From Deinococcus fonticola (GTDB lineage: Bacteria > Deinococcota > Deinococci > Deinococcales > Deinococcaceae), in assembly GCF_004634215.1 (NCBI RefSeq), contig NZ_SMMH01000022.1, forward strand, positions 1 to 64,000: a stretch of DNA of 64,000 nucleotides, written 5' to 3'. Every line of letters starts with the position of its first letter. Position 1 is the stretch's first letter. Shown here one piece after another: positions 46,624 through 58,134 of the stretch. The notes under the pieces are model-generated. The model was given only the letters and a program-made list of their open reading frames with translations, was not told the DNA's origin and did not search any database. A program made the translations under genes and the position numbers.

Positions 46624-47775
46624 GTGCGAATCGGAATCGTGACTGCCACCTACCTGCCTTCCCGGAACGGCGTCGCCACCAGCACCGCCCTGTTCGCCCA
46701 GGGCCTGCGCGAACGCGGACACGACGTGCGCATCTTCGCCCCGCGCCACCCCCAGATGCCCCTGCACGAGCACGGGGTGTACCGCCTGAACGCTTCCTTT
46801 GCCGGAGCACGCGCCCTGGGGGCGCCCGCCGACTATCCCATGATGCTGGCCCCCGGCCCCCTGCTGACCAGCAAACTGCCCCTGCGCGACCTCGAAGTCG
46901 TCCACACCATGCATCCCTTCCTGGCCGGTCAACTGGCCCTGCGCTGGGCCTGGCACGCCGGTGCGCCGGTCGTTTACACCGCGCACACGCAGTACGAACA
47001 GTACCTGCACTACGCCCCCATGCCCAAGCGTGTCAGCCGCGCCGTCGTTCGGCCCCATGTGGCCGCCTTCGCCCGCCGGGTCGGCCGTGTCCTTGCTCCG
47101 GGCCGCGCCATGATCGATATGCTCCGTCAGTACGGCTACCAGGGCCAGGTCGACCTGTTCCCCAATCCCGTCAACCTCAGGGCCTTTCAGAAGGCGGACG
47201 GACATGACCTCCGCGCCCAGTATCACATCCCCGCAGATGTTCCCCTGGTCATGTCGCTGGGCCGCCTGGCCCCCGAAAAAAACCTGGGTGTCATGCTGCA
47301 CGCCTTCGAGCAGGCCCGCGCCAGCCGCCCCGAACTGAGGCTGCTCGTCGTCGGGGACGGCCCCAGCCGCGCCGAACTGCAAAACCAGTCGCGCGAAGGC
47401 GTCACCTTCACTGGCCCCATCCCTTACGAGCGCGTGCCGCAGGCCCTCGCCGCCGCCGACGTGTTCCTCACCGCCAGCACCAGTGAAGTCCTTCCCATGA
47501 GCATGATCGAAGCCCTCGCTGCGCGCACGCCCCTGGTGGCCGCGCAAAGCCCCGCCGCGCTTGACCTGATCGAGGAGGGTGTCAACGGCACGGTTCGCGC
47601 CCCCACGCCGGAAGCCCTCGCTGCTGGCCTCCTGCATACGCTCGCGCCCGAGCGCTTACACGTGATGCAAAAGGCGGCCCGTGAAAGTGCCACGCAATAT
47701 GACCTGCCCACCCGGGCCGCCGCGCTTGAACAGATTTACGAGGAACTGATCGCGGAGAAAAGAAAGAGGAAGTGA
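46624..47775 (+). CDS. family 4 glycosyltransferase
   Basis: The 383-residue GT-B enzyme has the N-terminal acceptor domain ([36 protein letters not shown]) and the nucleotide-sugar domain ([54 protein letters not shown] with the E-x7-E motif). It resembles diacylglycerol or phosphatidylinositol mannosyl/glucosyltransferases, which suggests glycolipid synthesis, but sugar and acceptor cannot be fixed. GTG start; TAGACT (46609-46614) lies nine bases before it. Confidence 0.88.
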   Translation: MRIGIVTATYLPSRNGVATSTALFAQGLRERGHDVRIFAPRHPQMPLHEHGVYRLNASFAGARALGAPADYPMMLAPGPLLTSKLPLRDLEVVHTMHPFLAGQLALRWAWHAGAPVVYTAHTQYEQYLHYAPMPKRVSRAVVRPHVAAFARRVGRVLAPGRAMIDMLRQYGYQGQVDLFPNPVNLRAFQKADGHDLRAQYHIPADVPLVMSLGRLAPEKNLGVMLHAFEQARASRPELRLLVVGDGPSRAELQNQSREGVTFTGPIPYERVPQALAAADVFLTASTSEVLPMSMIEALAARTPLVAAQSPAALDLIEEGVNGTVRAPTPEALAAGLLHTLAPERLHVMQKAARESATQYDLPTRAAALEQIYEELIAEKRKRK

Positions 47776-47813
47776 GGATGGAGGCCAGAAATTTCGCCAC
47801 TCCATCGGGGGGT

Positions 47814-48962
47814 TTATACCTTCATTTCTGCCAGGCGCTTCACGGCTTCGCGTAGTTGTTCGGGCGGTTGCACCAGGGCGAAGCGGACGAAGCCTTCGCC
47901 CCTTTCTCCGAAGGCGCGTCCGGGACTGAGAGCGACGCCGGTCTGTTCGGCGGCCCTGACGGCGTAGGCCAGACTGTCAGTGACGTTCGGCACCCGGGCC
48001 CAGGCGTACATACTGGCCTGCGGGGGCTGGACTTCCCAGCCAATGCCGTGCAGGGCAGGAATGAGGGCGTCGCGGCGGGCCTGGAACACGCCGGCCCCGG
48101 CGCGGCCCACCTCGTCGGGGAGGCCCAGGGCCAGCGCAGCGGCATACTGAATGCCCAGGTAGGGGTGGAAGTCGATGGCGCCTTTTACGCGGGCCAGGGC
48201 AGCGATGGCCTGGGCGTCCCCGGCAGCGAAGCCCACCCGGAAGCCGCCCATGTGGTGCGTTTTTGACAGCGAATGGAGTTCGACCACACCCGCCGTACCG
48301 GCCTCCAGGGCGGACGGAGCGCGGTAATCCCCAAACGTCAACTCGGCGTAGGGGTGGTCATGGATCAGCAGCGTGCCGCGTTCCCGGCACCACTGTGCGG
48401 CCTGCTGAAAAAAGGAAGGGGTGGCCACGGCGGAAGTGGGATTGTTCGGGTAATTCAGGAGCAGCACGCGGGGGTTTGCGTCGTCCGGCACGGCGTTCAG
48501 GTCAGGCAGGAAGCCGCGCTCCGGCAGCAGGGGTAAGGTCACGATATTCAGGCCCGCCACGGCCACGGCGCCCAGGTAAGGGGGGTAACACGGATCCGGC
48601 AGCAGAATCGAGTCGCCAGGATCGGTGACGGCCAGCAGCAGGTGTGCCAGGCCTTCCTGAGCGCCGATGAGGGGCAGCACTTCGGTGTCGGCGTTCAGGG
48701 TCACGCCAAAACGGCGCTTCAGGTAGGCGGCAGCCGCGTCGCGCATTGGTTGCGTATCGCTGAACAGCGGATAGCGGTAGGTGGCAGGGTCGTGCGTCGC
48801 CTGGCGCAGCGCTTCCAGCACGGGTTCCGGCGGCTGAAGGTCACTGCTGCCGATGCTCAGGTCGATGATGTCCAGGCCACGCCCGCGCGCCCTTGATTTG
48901 GCGGCGTCCATCAACGAGAAGACGCTACCGGGAACAGCCGCTGCACGACGCGAAGACCACAT
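47814..48962 (-). CDS. class I/II PLP-dependent aminotransferase
   Basis: The 382-residue enzyme has the fold-type I landmarks: [80 protein letters not shown], and the PLP lysine in [20 protein letters not shown]. It resembles the group with LL-diaminopimelate and aspartate aminotransferases; substrate not certain. ATG at 48962 follows TACACT (48969-48974, minus strand) by six bases, so it is probably leaderless; further upstream in-frame sequence is not coding-like. Confidence 0.9.
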   Translation of the reverse strand: MWSSRRAAAVPGSVFSLMDAAKSRARGRGLDIIDLSIGSSDLQPPEPVLEALRQATHDPATYRYPLFSDTQPMRDAAAAYLKRRFGVTLNADTEVLPLIGAQEGLAHLLLAVTDPGDSILLPDPCYPPYLGAVAVAGLNIVTLPLLPERGFLPDLNAVPDDANPRVLLLNYPNNPTSAVATPSFFQQAAQWCRERGTLLIHDHPYAELTFGDYRAPSALEAGTAGVVELHSLSKTHHMGGFRVGFAAGDAQAIAALARVKGAIDFHPYLGIQYAAALALGLPDEVGRAGAGVFQARRDALIPALHGIGWEVQPPQASMYAWARVPNVTDSLAYAVRAAEQTGVALSPGRAFGERGEGFVRFALVQPPEQLREAVKRLAEMKV

Positions 48963-49141
48963 ACCGCGAGTGTAGAGCAGATCTCCGCATTCCGTGCTGC
49001 GTGGAACACCACTTCGCACCACTCCATTCTTTGTCCTGCTCATCCAAATTCACTCGCTCCCTGCGGGTGGTTTCAGTTCGCTCGACCAAAAAGCACTTCA
49101 TTCTTTTGTCTCATGCCTGAGCGCAGCTTTCGGGCGGCGTG

Positions 49142-50383
49142 TCAGTTTTTCTCCTGCGGCCCTTTCATGATGTACCCGCTGCCGATGGGATTTCGCGGCA
49201 GGCCTTTCAAGGCCCACTTCAGCCCCAGCGCGGTCAGCACGCCGGTCAGGAACAGCGCCAGCCACGGCAGATCCGGGAAGCCCAGACGTTGCCCCAGGTC
49301 GAGCAGGATACCGCCCACCACGTTGCCCACCGCCCCGCCCACGCCCAGACTGATGGAGGAAAAACCGAAGTAGCTGCCCACCAGTTCCGGCGGCGCGAAG
49401 CGGGCGGTCAGGGTCTGCTGGGCCGGGAACACCGTCATGGTGCCCAGCGAGTACAGCGCCACGCAGGCCAGCAGGGCCGGGAAGGTCTGCACGAAGGCCA
49501 TCAGGCCCAGGGCGCTGGCGACCAGCAGCACGCTGCTCATCAGGTTGGCCCGCTTGGAAATCTTTTGATCCAGGTACTGCACCGCCGGGTACTGAAGCAG
49601 CACCGCCAGCCCGGCACTCAGGGCATAGATGGGGCCGGTGGCTTTCGCACCGGCCAGGTCAAAGGCTTTCAGGGTAACCAGCACGTTCAGTTGCGTACTC
49701 AGAATGAAGTACCCGATCAGCACCAGCGTGAAACGCCGAAACCGCACGTCAGCGGCGGCGACCTTCAGGCCGTCGAATTGCCCGCCGCCCGTGGGCTGCG
49801 GTTTCACATGCGGCAGCGTAAAACCCATGACCAGTGCCGCCAGCAGATACACCACCCCGGCGGCCATGGCCGCTGTTCTGAAGCCCAGGCCCATCAAAGC
49901 CGCGCCGATCAGCGGGCCGGTCACCATGCCCAGGTTTCCGAAGATGCTCATGAGGCTGAACATGCGCGTGCGGTCTTCCGGGCGGGTCACCGCGGTCAGG
50001 GCGGCATTCTTGGGCGCGTCGAACAACCCGCCCCCCACCCCGGCCACCAGCGAGGCCAGCAGCAGCACCGGCAGGGTGGTGGCAAAGCCCATCCACACGA
50101 AGCCCGCCATGCGCAGCAGGCACCCGGCCAGGATCAGCGGTTTCGGCCCACTTCTGTCCGACCACGCCCCGCCGAACACGGTCAGGCCCTGCTGCGTCAG
50201 CTGGCGCAGGCCCAGCACCAGCCCGATACTGGCCGCCGCCCACTTCAAGTCCCCCACGAAGTGCACGGTCACCAGTGGAATCACGGCAAAAAACCCGCCC
50301 CACATCAGGAAGTTGGCGAACATCAGGCCCAGTTGCGCCGCAGAAGGTCGGAAAGAAACGGGCGGCGCGGTCTGAACAGTCAC
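49142..50383 (-). CDS. MFS transporter, probable drug exporter (MdtH-like)
   Basis: The 413-residue product has twelve predicted helices, the motif A loop GGAWSDRSGPKPLILAG between helices 2 and 3, the motif C-like GVGGGLFDAPKNAALTAV region, and a central cytoplasmic loop (PHVKPQPTGGGQFDGLK). It resembles MdtH and other 12-helix drug:proton antiporters. GTG at 50383 is preferred since TACCCT (50391-50396, minus strand) ends seven bases upstream; the frame extends 15 codons further without support. Confidence 0.85.
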   Translation of the reverse strand: MTVQTAPPVSFRPSAAQLGLMFANFLMWGGFFAVIPLVTVHFVGDLKWAAASIGLVLGLRQLTQQGLTVFGGAWSDRSGPKPLILAGCLLRMAGFVWMGFATTLPVLLLASLVAGVGGGLFDAPKNAALTAVTRPEDRTRMFSLMSIFGNLGMVTGPLIGAALMGLGFRTAAMAAGVVYLLAALVMGFTLPHVKPQPTGGGQFDGLKVAAADVRFRRFTLVLIGYFILSTQLNVLVTLKAFDLAGAKATGPIYALSAGLAVLLQYPAVQYLDQKISKRANLMSSVLLVASALGLMAFVQTFPALLACVALYSLGTMTVFPAQQTLTARFAPPELVGSYFGFSSISLGVGGAVGNVVGGILLDLGQRLGFPDLPWLALFLTGVLTALGLKWALKGLPRNPIGSGYIMKGPQEKN

Positions 50384-50482
50384 AACCCCGAGGGTACTCC
50401 TGTGGCTGCGCCAGGGACGGTAAGCCAAATGACGGAGAACAAAACCGGCTCCGCCCGCGAAGCCCTACCCTGAACGGTACGC

Positions 50483-50653
50483 ATGACCACCACCGACCAT
50501 CTCCAACGTATGCCAGACTCCGTAATGTTCCGTTTCCAGCGTGGCGACGAAAAAGGCGAAAGCCGGGGTTTTCCAGCGTGTCCTTGCCAGACATTCGGAC
50601 GTGCCCGGGACAGGGCAGCGGGCGCGAACATGCAACGGGGCAGGTCGGCATGA
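50483..50653 (+). CDS. short upstream ORF coupled to the MBL gene (doubtful)
   Basis: A 56-codon frame (MTTTDHLQRMPDSVMFRFQR and so on) begins 11 bases after TACCCT and its TGA overlaps the ATG of the next gene (ATGA). The peptide is arginine-rich with one CPC and has no recognised domain. It could be a leader ORF that couples translation, or chance. Confidence 0.2.
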   Translation: MTTTDHLQRMPDSVMFRFQRGDEKGESRGFPACPCQTFGRARDRAAGANMQRGRSA

Positions 50654-51549
50654 GTGCCCTGACGGAACTCTCTCCTGGCGTTCACTTTTTTCCCAGCGCC
50701 GTGAACAGTGTTGTGGTCGAGGACGGTCGCGGCGGCGCTCTGCTGGTCGATACCGGCCTGGACGACTCGCATGGCCGGAAACTGCTCCGGGCCTTAGCAG
50801 AGGCGGGGTTAATCCCCACGGCCATCCTGAACACCCACAGTCACGCGGATCACCACGGCGGAAATACCTTCATCCTGAAGAAATTTCCACACCTGCCTGT
50901 CTATGCGCCGCCGCTGGAGGCCGCCATCATCCAGCACCCCGTGCTGAAACCACTGTCGCTTTACGGCGCCTCCCCGCTCCCTGACCTGCGCACCAAGTTC
51001 CTACTCGCCCCGGCCAGCCCCGCGCAACCCCTTCAGAGTGGCCCTCAAAGTGTCGGTGGGGCAGGGGTGGAACTGATCGAGATTCCCGGCCACGCCCTGC
51101 AGATGTACGCTGTGCGCGTCCGGGACGTGCTGTACGCCGCCGATGGACTTTTCGGCAAGGACGCGCTGGCAAAACACCCGCTCACCTTCTGCGCCGATTC
51201 CGCCGCACAGAAGGTCAGCGCCCGCAGGCTGGGCGAGTTGAACGGGGTTCGCGTCGTGTTGCCCGGCCACGGGGAACCTACCCCGAACCTCGCGGAACTG
51301 GCGGCCCTGAACCTGGCCGCTTATGAGCGCACCACGCAGGCAGTGCTGGCCGCCGTGCAAAATGGCGAGGCCAGCATCGACGATTTGCTGGCCCGCGTGT
51401 GCAGTGCGCTGGGGGCCGAAATGACTCATGCCGGGGCGATCGTCCTGAACCGCGCCGTGGTCAGCGCCCATCTCACGGAACTGGTGCAGGGCGGGCAAGT
51501 CCGGGCCTTTGTCGCCGGCAACCGGTTGCTGTTCGCGCCGGAATCGTGA
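50650..51549 (+). CDS. MBL-fold metallo-hydrolase
   Basis: The 299-residue protein starts with a beta-lactamase-fold domain: NSVVVEDGRGGALLVDTGLD, the metal motif THSHADHHGG (HxHxDH), the later histidine in IEIPGHALQMYAVRVRD and VVLPGHGEPTP. The C-terminal 100 residues are helical, with winged-helix character (IDDLLARVCSALGAEMTHAG, HLTELVQGGQVRAFVAGNRL), as in LACTB2- or SoxH-like members. Substrate unknown. ATG at 50650 has no obvious ribosome-binding site, so coupling to the short upstream ORF is possible. Confidence 0.85.
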   Translation: MSALTELSPGVHFFPSAVNSVVVEDGRGGALLVDTGLDDSHGRKLLRALAEAGLIPTAILNTHSHADHHGGNTFILKKFPHLPVYAPPLEAAIIQHPVLKPLSLYGASPLPDLRTKFLLAPASPAQPLQSGPQSVGGAGVELIEIPGHALQMYAVRVRDVLYAADGLFGKDALAKHPLTFCADSAAQKVSARRLGELNGVRVVLPGHGEPTPNLAELAALNLAAYERTTQAVLAAVQNGEASIDDLLARVCSALGAEMTHAGAIVLNRAVVSAHLTELVQGGQVRAFVAGNRLLFAPES

Positions 51550-51596
51550 AGAAAGACGGTATTGGGCATCGTCCAGCCGCGGCGTAGCGTGAAGCC

Positions 51597-52241
51597 ATGA
51601 CGAAAAAAACCAGCAAAGACAGCCCCAAAGCCGGAGCCAAGAAAACGGCCAGCCGCAAAGACAGCAAAGACAGCGTCCCCGCAGGGAAGCCGGGTGTACG
51701 CGCCAGCGGTGAAGCGCACGCCGACGCCGCGCACCTGCGCACCACCAACAATGCCCTGGTGGATCACGCCTACCTGACCGAACAGGAATTCGGCGTGGTG
51801 GCCGAGACGCTGCAACGCAACCTGGCGACCACCATCTCCCTGTACCTGAAATTCAAGAAGTACCACTGGGACATCCGGGGCCGTTTCTTCCGCGACCTGC
51901 ACCCCGCCTATGACGAGTTCATCGACATGATCTTCCCCAGTATCGACGAGCAGGCCGAGCGTCTGGTGGCGCTGGGGGGCAGCCCCGCCGCCGCGCCCGC
52001 CGATCTGGAACGCTACAGCGTGGTCAGAGTTCCGCAGGAAACCGTCCGGGACGCCCGCACCCAGGTGGCTGACCTGGTGCAGGACCTGTCGCGCGTCGGC
52101 AAAGGCTACCGCGACGACAGCCAGACCGTCGAGGAAGCCAACGACATGGCCACCACCGACATGTACAACCAGTACGCCCTGACCATCGACAAGATCCGCT
52201 GGATGCTGCAGGCCATGATGGACGACGAACAGATGAACTGA
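51597..52241 (+). CDS. dps: Dps-family DNA-protecting ferritin with long N-terminal tail
   Basis: The 214-residue product has a lysine-rich, disordered N-terminus (residues 1-40) followed by the Dps four-helix bundle. The ferroxidase site is visible in YLKFKKYHWDIRGRFFRDLH and YDEFIDMIFPSIDEQAERL. This layout is that of D. radiodurans Dps-1, whose tail binds DNA and metal. Dps stores iron, consumes H2O2 and coats DNA during stress. TAGCGT (51585-51590) lies six bases before the ATG, so the mRNA is probably leaderless. A strong terminator follows. Confidence 0.93.
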   Translation: MTKKTSKDSPKAGAKKTASRKDSKDSVPAGKPGVRASGEAHADAAHLRTTNNALVDHAYLTEQEFGVVAETLQRNLATTISLYLKFKKYHWDIRGRFFRDLHPAYDEFIDMIFPSIDEQAERLVALGGSPAAAPADLERYSVVRVPQETVRDARTQVADLVQDLSRVGKGYRDDSQTVEEANDMATTDMYNQYALTIDKIRWMLQAMMDDEQMN

Positions 52242-52273
52242 AGAAGATCCTGGGCTTGAAAAGCCCGGCGCAA

Positions 52274-52326
52274 AAGGGCAGAGAGGAGAGGGGCAACCCC
52301 CTCATTCTCTGCCCTTGTGTTATTTT
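52274..52326 (+). terminator. strong intrinsic terminator after dps
   Basis: AAGGGCAGAGA (52274-52284) pairs with TTCTCTGCCCTT-type sequence (52306-52316), with an inner GAGGGG/CCCCTC stem, then GTGTTATTTTTCTTT. The TATTTT in this T-tail is also placed six bases before the next gene's GTG, so it may double as that gene's -10. Confidence 0.85.
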
Positions 52327-52332
52327 TCTTTC

Positions 52333-52791
52333 GTGGAGCGGATTCTTGTGAGTGCCTGCCTGCTGGGCGAGCGCGTGCGTTACGACGGGCGGGCGGCCGC
52401 GTGGGAACCGCCGGCCCTCTGGCTCAAGTGGCAGAGGCAGGGGCGGCTTCTACCGTTCTGCGCGGAGTGCGCGGCGGGTTTTGCGGTGCCTCGGCCCAAG
52501 GCCGAACGCCTGGGTAAGCAGGTCGTGGAGCAAACCGGGGCGGATGTGACCGCCGACTTCAGGCGCGGGGCAGAACTGACCCTGGCCTTCGCCCACCGGC
52601 ATAGCATTCGCCTGGCCGTCCTCAAGGAGAAAAGCCCGTCGTGCGGCGTGAACATCATTTACGACGGTTTCTTCAGTGGGCGGCAGATCACGGGTGAGGG
52701 CGTCGTGGCGGCGCTGCTTCGTCAGCACGGCATTCAGGTGTTCAGTGAACACGAGCTGGAGCGGGTTCAGCCGTGGCTTGAAGTTCAGTGA
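52333..52791 (+). CDS. DUF523 family protein
   Basis: The 152-residue product starts MERILVSACLLGERVRYDGR, the DUF523 signature, and continues with LPFCAECAAGFAVPRPKAER, LAVLKEKSPSCGVNIIYDGF and FSGRQITGEGVVAALLRQHG. Conserved cysteines (CAEC and SPSCG) suggest metal or iron-sulfur binding. The function of the family is uncertain. GTG at 52333 places the family N-terminus at residue 1; TATTTT (52321-52326) ends six bases upstream. Confidence 0.85.
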   Translation: MERILVSACLLGERVRYDGRAAAWEPPALWLKWQRQGRLLPFCAECAAGFAVPRPKAERLGKQVVEQTGADVTADFRRGAELTLAFAHRHSIRLAVLKEKSPSCGVNIIYDGFFSGRQITGEGVVAALLRQHGIQVFSEHELERVQPWLEVQ

Positions 52792-52919
52792 GGGGTGGCT
52801 TTCTCCACTCACGTTGCCCCTACACTGCGCTCTCGTCTGCTGTCTTGAAGAAAAGCGACCTCCGGCCCTGGCCTGATGGCGGATGCGCCGCGCGGCGTGG
52901 CCTGTCAAAGTGAACAGGG

Positions 52920-53688
52920 ATGACGTACCGCGAATTCCTGCCTGACTCCCGCTTGCGGGCGCTGGTGCGGGTGTACTGGCAGATAGAGGAACACCACGAC
53001 CTGGCCACCCAGGAACATATGTTAGGGTACTTCGTGCTGCACGAAAGCCGCCAGCAGCGTGCCGGCCGCTTCGACAGCGCGCACCTGAACCCCTTTGCTC
53101 AACTGAGCGGCGCCCTCGCGTACCCGGAGGTAAGGCGGCTGGTCACGGTCAACGTGCTGTTCATCCTGCCGTTCAGCCTCATGGGGGTGGGCTTGCCGCT
53201 GCTGCGCGACTCGCTGGGCTGGGGGCCGGGCGAGACCAGCACCGTGTACATGGTCGTGGGCGTGTGCGACATCCTGGCGCAGGGTTTCCTGCTGCCGCAC
53301 CTGATCAGGTGGCTGGGCGAGAGAGGCGTGGCGCAACTGGGCCTCGGCATGGGGATCGTGGGGCTGATCAGCTACGTCTTGCTGCCCTTTTACCCGCTGG
53401 TTCCCCTGATCTACGCCAGTGTACTGCTGTTCGTCACCGGGGAAGGGATTTTTACCGCCACACAGGGCGCCCTGCTCTCGCTGGCCGCGCCCGCCGACCA
53501 GCAGGGCCGCGTGCAGGGCGGCGCACAGGCCTTCAGTGCCCTTTCGCAGGTGATCGGGCCGCTTCCGGCGGTCAACTTTCGGCCCCAGCCTCACCTTCGG
53601 AACGGGCGCGGCGCTGGTACTGGTCGCGCTGGGCGTCCTGACCGGAAAGGGTACGGCAGGGGCGCGGGAAGCGGTGGGTGAATCATAG
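52920..53688 (+). pseudogene. chimeric pseudogene: AraC-type regulator start joined to C-terminal half of an MFS transporter, frameshifted
   Basis: Residues 1-33 ([27 protein letters not shown]) match the N-terminus of AraC-family regulators of the DUF6597 type. From about 53020 the same frame continues as the second half of an MFS drug transporter, starting at the end of helix 6 ([25 protein letters not shown]) and running through helices 7-11. Near 53560-53595 the frame breaks: the original frame degenerates ([15 protein letters not shown]), while another frame resumes the transporter end ([20 protein letters not shown]) to a TAG at 53686-53688. So there is one deletion fusing two genes and at least one frameshift. 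Confidence 0.7.
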
Positions 53689-53746
53689 AAAGTGAATCGT
53701 GGAAAAAGCGTGGAGAGATGGGATTTCTTGCTCCTCCCTCCACGCC

Positions 53747-54196
53747 TTACTCTTCTGGCTCGGCCCATTCCTCCAGCAAATACTGGAGCCTCGTCTGGGC
53801 GTTTTCCTGGCTGCCGTACACGCTGCGAATCAGTTCCCCGCCGGGTGCGAAGGCCAGCCAGTGCGGCGTGCCTTCGGTGGCCCAGGCACGGGCAAAAGAA
53901 CCGTCCAGGTCGAGGGCCACCGGGAACGGTAACCTGGCGAAGTCACGCGCGAACTTCAGCAGCGTGGGTTCCACCTCATCGCGTTGAAAGAACTTATGGC
54001 CGTAACTGGTGTGAACCGCCAGCAGATGAACCCGTTCACCAAACTCCGCGTGCAGGCGCTTCAAAAAGGGAATGCCGCGCGATACGCAGCCCGGACATTC
54101 CAGGTTGAAGGTCATCACCAACCCCGGTCTTTGCCATTCGGCAGGCGGCGGCAGGGGAGAGCCATGCACGAAATCGGACAGGGCGGGCCAGTTCAT
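53747..54196 (-). CDS. thioredoxin-like protein with CPGC motif
   Basis: The 149-residue product contains LVMTFNLECPGCVSRGIPFL (CPGC at 34-37) followed by LKRLHAEFGERVHLLAVHTS and FPVALDLDGSFARAWATEGT, with PHWLAFAPGGELIRS at the cis-proline region. This is a TlpA/thioredoxin-like fold without signal peptide, so a cytoplasmic reductase or disulfide-handling protein. ATG at 54196 has GGAG three bases upstream; an ATG six codons earlier (54214) is also possible. Confidence 0.8.
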   Translation of the reverse strand: MNWPALSDFVHGSPLPPPAEWQRPGLVMTFNLECPGCVSRGIPFLKRLHAEFGERVHLLAVHTSYGHKFFQRDEVEPTLLKFARDFARLPFPVALDLDGSFARAWATEGTPHWLAFAPGGELIRSVYGSQENAQTRLQYLLEEWAEPEE

Positions 54197-54296
54197 GCTC
54201 CGCAGTATTGCCATTTTGCCCTTATTAAAGGCCAAAAAATCGAGAGGCAACCTTCACCTCCCGACTCTTTCCCTGCCGGCTTTTGGCGCTGTGCGT

Positions 54297-55562
54297 TCAG
54301 GTCAGGCCCAGTTTCCGCGCTTCGTACCACAGGAATTCGCGGGCGTTGGGGTGCGCGGCGTGCTCGATCAGCATGGCGGCCTGGCGTTTCTCGTCGTACC
54401 CGAGAATTTCGGCGGTGCCCTGCTCGGTGATCACGGCGGTCGGCTGGAAGCTGGTGGTGGGTTCGCGCAGGATGGGCACGATGGTGCTGACCTGCGCCTT
54501 GGGGTGCCAGCTTCTGAGGGCCATGATGGCCTGACCGCCGGGCGCGTGCAGTGCGCCCACGATGAAGTCGGTCTGACCGCCGAACCCGCTGAAGATGCGG
54601 GCGTTGATGCGGCTGGCGTTCGCCTGCGCGAACAGGTCGACTTGCAGGGCGGTGTTCACGCTGGTCATGCCGGGCTGTTTGCTGATCTCGGTGGGGGCGT
54701 TGGTCGTCTCGGTGCGCAGCATCCTGATCTGGTCGTTGCCGTCCATCCAGCGGTACAGTTCCTCGCTGCCGAACGCGAACGACGAGATGATTTTCCTGTC
54801 CGGGTCGAGGGCGCCGGCGTGCAGCAGGCTCAGCACGCCGTCGCTGAACATTTCGCTCCATACCCCCAGGTTCTTCAGGCCCGTCAGGCCTTGCAGCACG
54901 GCGTCCGGCACCTCACCGATGCCCAGCTGCATGGTCGCGCCGTTCTGCACGCGGCTGGAGACGCGCTCCCCGATTTTCATGGCGGACTGGGCCGCGTCCG
55001 GGGCCTGGCCGGTGCGGGCAGGTGGGGTAGGCAATGGTTCATCTACTTCCAGTATGGCGTCGAAGATGTCTGTGTCGTACTCGCCGTCCCCGAAGGTGTA
55101 GGGCATCTGCCTGTTCATCTGCGCGATGATCAGGCCCCCACCCTTGCGGCACGCTTCGATGGCGGCGGGCAGGATGTTCACCTCGACGCCCAGCGAGACT
55201 TTGCCGTTGCGGGGCGTGGACGTGTGAATCAGCAGCACTTCGGGCTTGCGGGTGGTGCCGAACAGGATGGGCACCATGCTCAGGCGGGCCGGAATGTAAA
55301 CCAGCCTGGCACTGCCGCGCATGCCCGCCCCCACGAACGACGTTTCGTACGTCACGCCGTCGCGCCGGGGAAGGCCCTGGGGGGCGTTCAGGCCACTCAG
55401 GCGGTAAGTGGGCAGGGTTTCGTCGAGCAGGTGCAGCAGCCGCCACGGCACGGCCTGGTTGCCACTCATGATGACGCGGGCGTCGTCCGGCAGGCGTCGG
55501 CTTTCCAGCAGCGCCTTGATCTGCGATTCGGACATGGTATTCAGCGCTTTCTGAGCTTTCAT
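54297..55562 (-). CDS. acetyl-CoA hydrolase/transferase family protein
   Basis: The 421-residue protein resembles CoA transferases of the Ach1/Cat1 type: SFVGAGMRGSARLVYIPARL, LIHTSTPRNGKVSLGVEVNI, NGATMQLGIGEVPDAVLQGL, LGVWSEMFSDGVLSLLHAGA, and near the end AVITEQGTAEILGYDEKRQA. In the family, a glutamate forms a CoA thioester; candidates are in the VITEQGTAEI segment. It would transfer CoA between acetate and another acid (such as succinate or butyrate) or hydrolyse acetyl-CoA. AAAGG lies close to the ATG at 55562. Confidence 0.88.
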   Translation of the reverse strand: MKAQKALNTMSESQIKALLESRRLPDDARVIMSGNQAVPWRLLHLLDETLPTYRLSGLNAPQGLPRRDGVTYETSFVGAGMRGSARLVYIPARLSMVPILFGTTRKPEVLLIHTSTPRNGKVSLGVEVNILPAAIEACRKGGGLIIAQMNRQMPYTFGDGEYDTDIFDAILEVDEPLPTPPARTGQAPDAAQSAMKIGERVSSRVQNGATMQLGIGEVPDAVLQGLTGLKNLGVWSEMFSDGVLSLLHAGALDPDRKIISSFAFGSEELYRWMDGNDQIRMLRTETTNAPTEISKQPGMTSVNTALQVDLFAQANASRINARIFSGFGGQTDFIVGALHAPGGQAIMALRSWHPKAQVSTIVPILREPTTSFQPTAVITEQGTAEILGYDEKRQAAMLIEHAAHPNAREFLWYEARKLGLT

Positions 55563-55719
55563 TTGCCTTTATTGTGCACCTGAGGGTCAGGGGGGTGTCC
55601 TGTCAGGCGGATCATGGGTGAACCAAACATAGCCAAAGGAAAGTGCTGTCAGGCGGGGCAAAAAAGGCCTGTGCTGAACGGGAGCCAACCCGGCTGCTCG
55701 CGCGTCCCTCCTGGCCCCT

Positions 55720-55759
55720 GACAACAAGAAGCCCGCGCCAGTTGCTTCGGCGCGGGCTT
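55720..55759. terminator. bidirectional-looking terminator after gyrB
   Basis: AAGCCCGCGCC (55729-55739) and GGCGCGGGCTT (55749-55759) form an 11-bp perfect stem. On the minus strand it is followed by a T-rich tail (CTTCTTGTTGT) and ends gyrB; on the plus strand TCTGTTTTTG follows. Confidence 0.85.
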
Positions 55760-55774
55760 TCTGTTTTTGTTCGT

Positions 55775-57844
<2,070 letters not shown>

Positions 57845-57937
57845 GCTTCTCCTGCGCCGTCTGCCCGTGGGGAACAGAGGGGTCTGTGTCTCGAAAAGTG
57901 GCGAAAGCCCTTCCAATACGGCTTCGGCAACATGAAT

Positions 57938-57966
57938 AGTATACCCCAGGAGCTGAAACGGGTCAA
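57938..57966 (-). promoter_or_regulatory. gyrB promoter TTGACC-N17-TATACT
   Basis: On the minus strand TTGACC (57961-57966), exactly 17 bases, and TATACT (57938-57943) lie about 95 bases before the gyrB ATG. It is the best sigma-70 match in the window. The rest of the 290-base gap to the divergent gene has no other feature that I can support. Confidence 0.8.
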
Positions 57967-58134
57967 ATTTATTCTGTTATTAGCGTAATCATGAGGGGCC
58001 GTTAGAGCGGCGTCTGTTTACCGGAAAATGACGTGTGGGATGACTGATTTTTATATCCGCCACTCTTTTCACGGAACAGCCTGCGCGTGTCCCTTCGCAT
58101 AGCGGCCTGCGAACCGGCAGAATGGAGGGCACCG

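Noticed and set aside
57845..58134. Deinococcus radiation/desiccation response motif upstream of gyrB
   Set aside because: gyrB is reported to belong to that regulon in D. radiodurans, so I looked for a 17-base palindrome with TTATG/CATAA-type ends. Only partial matches (TTATTAGCG, AATCATGA) are present, not a dyad, so I do not call it.
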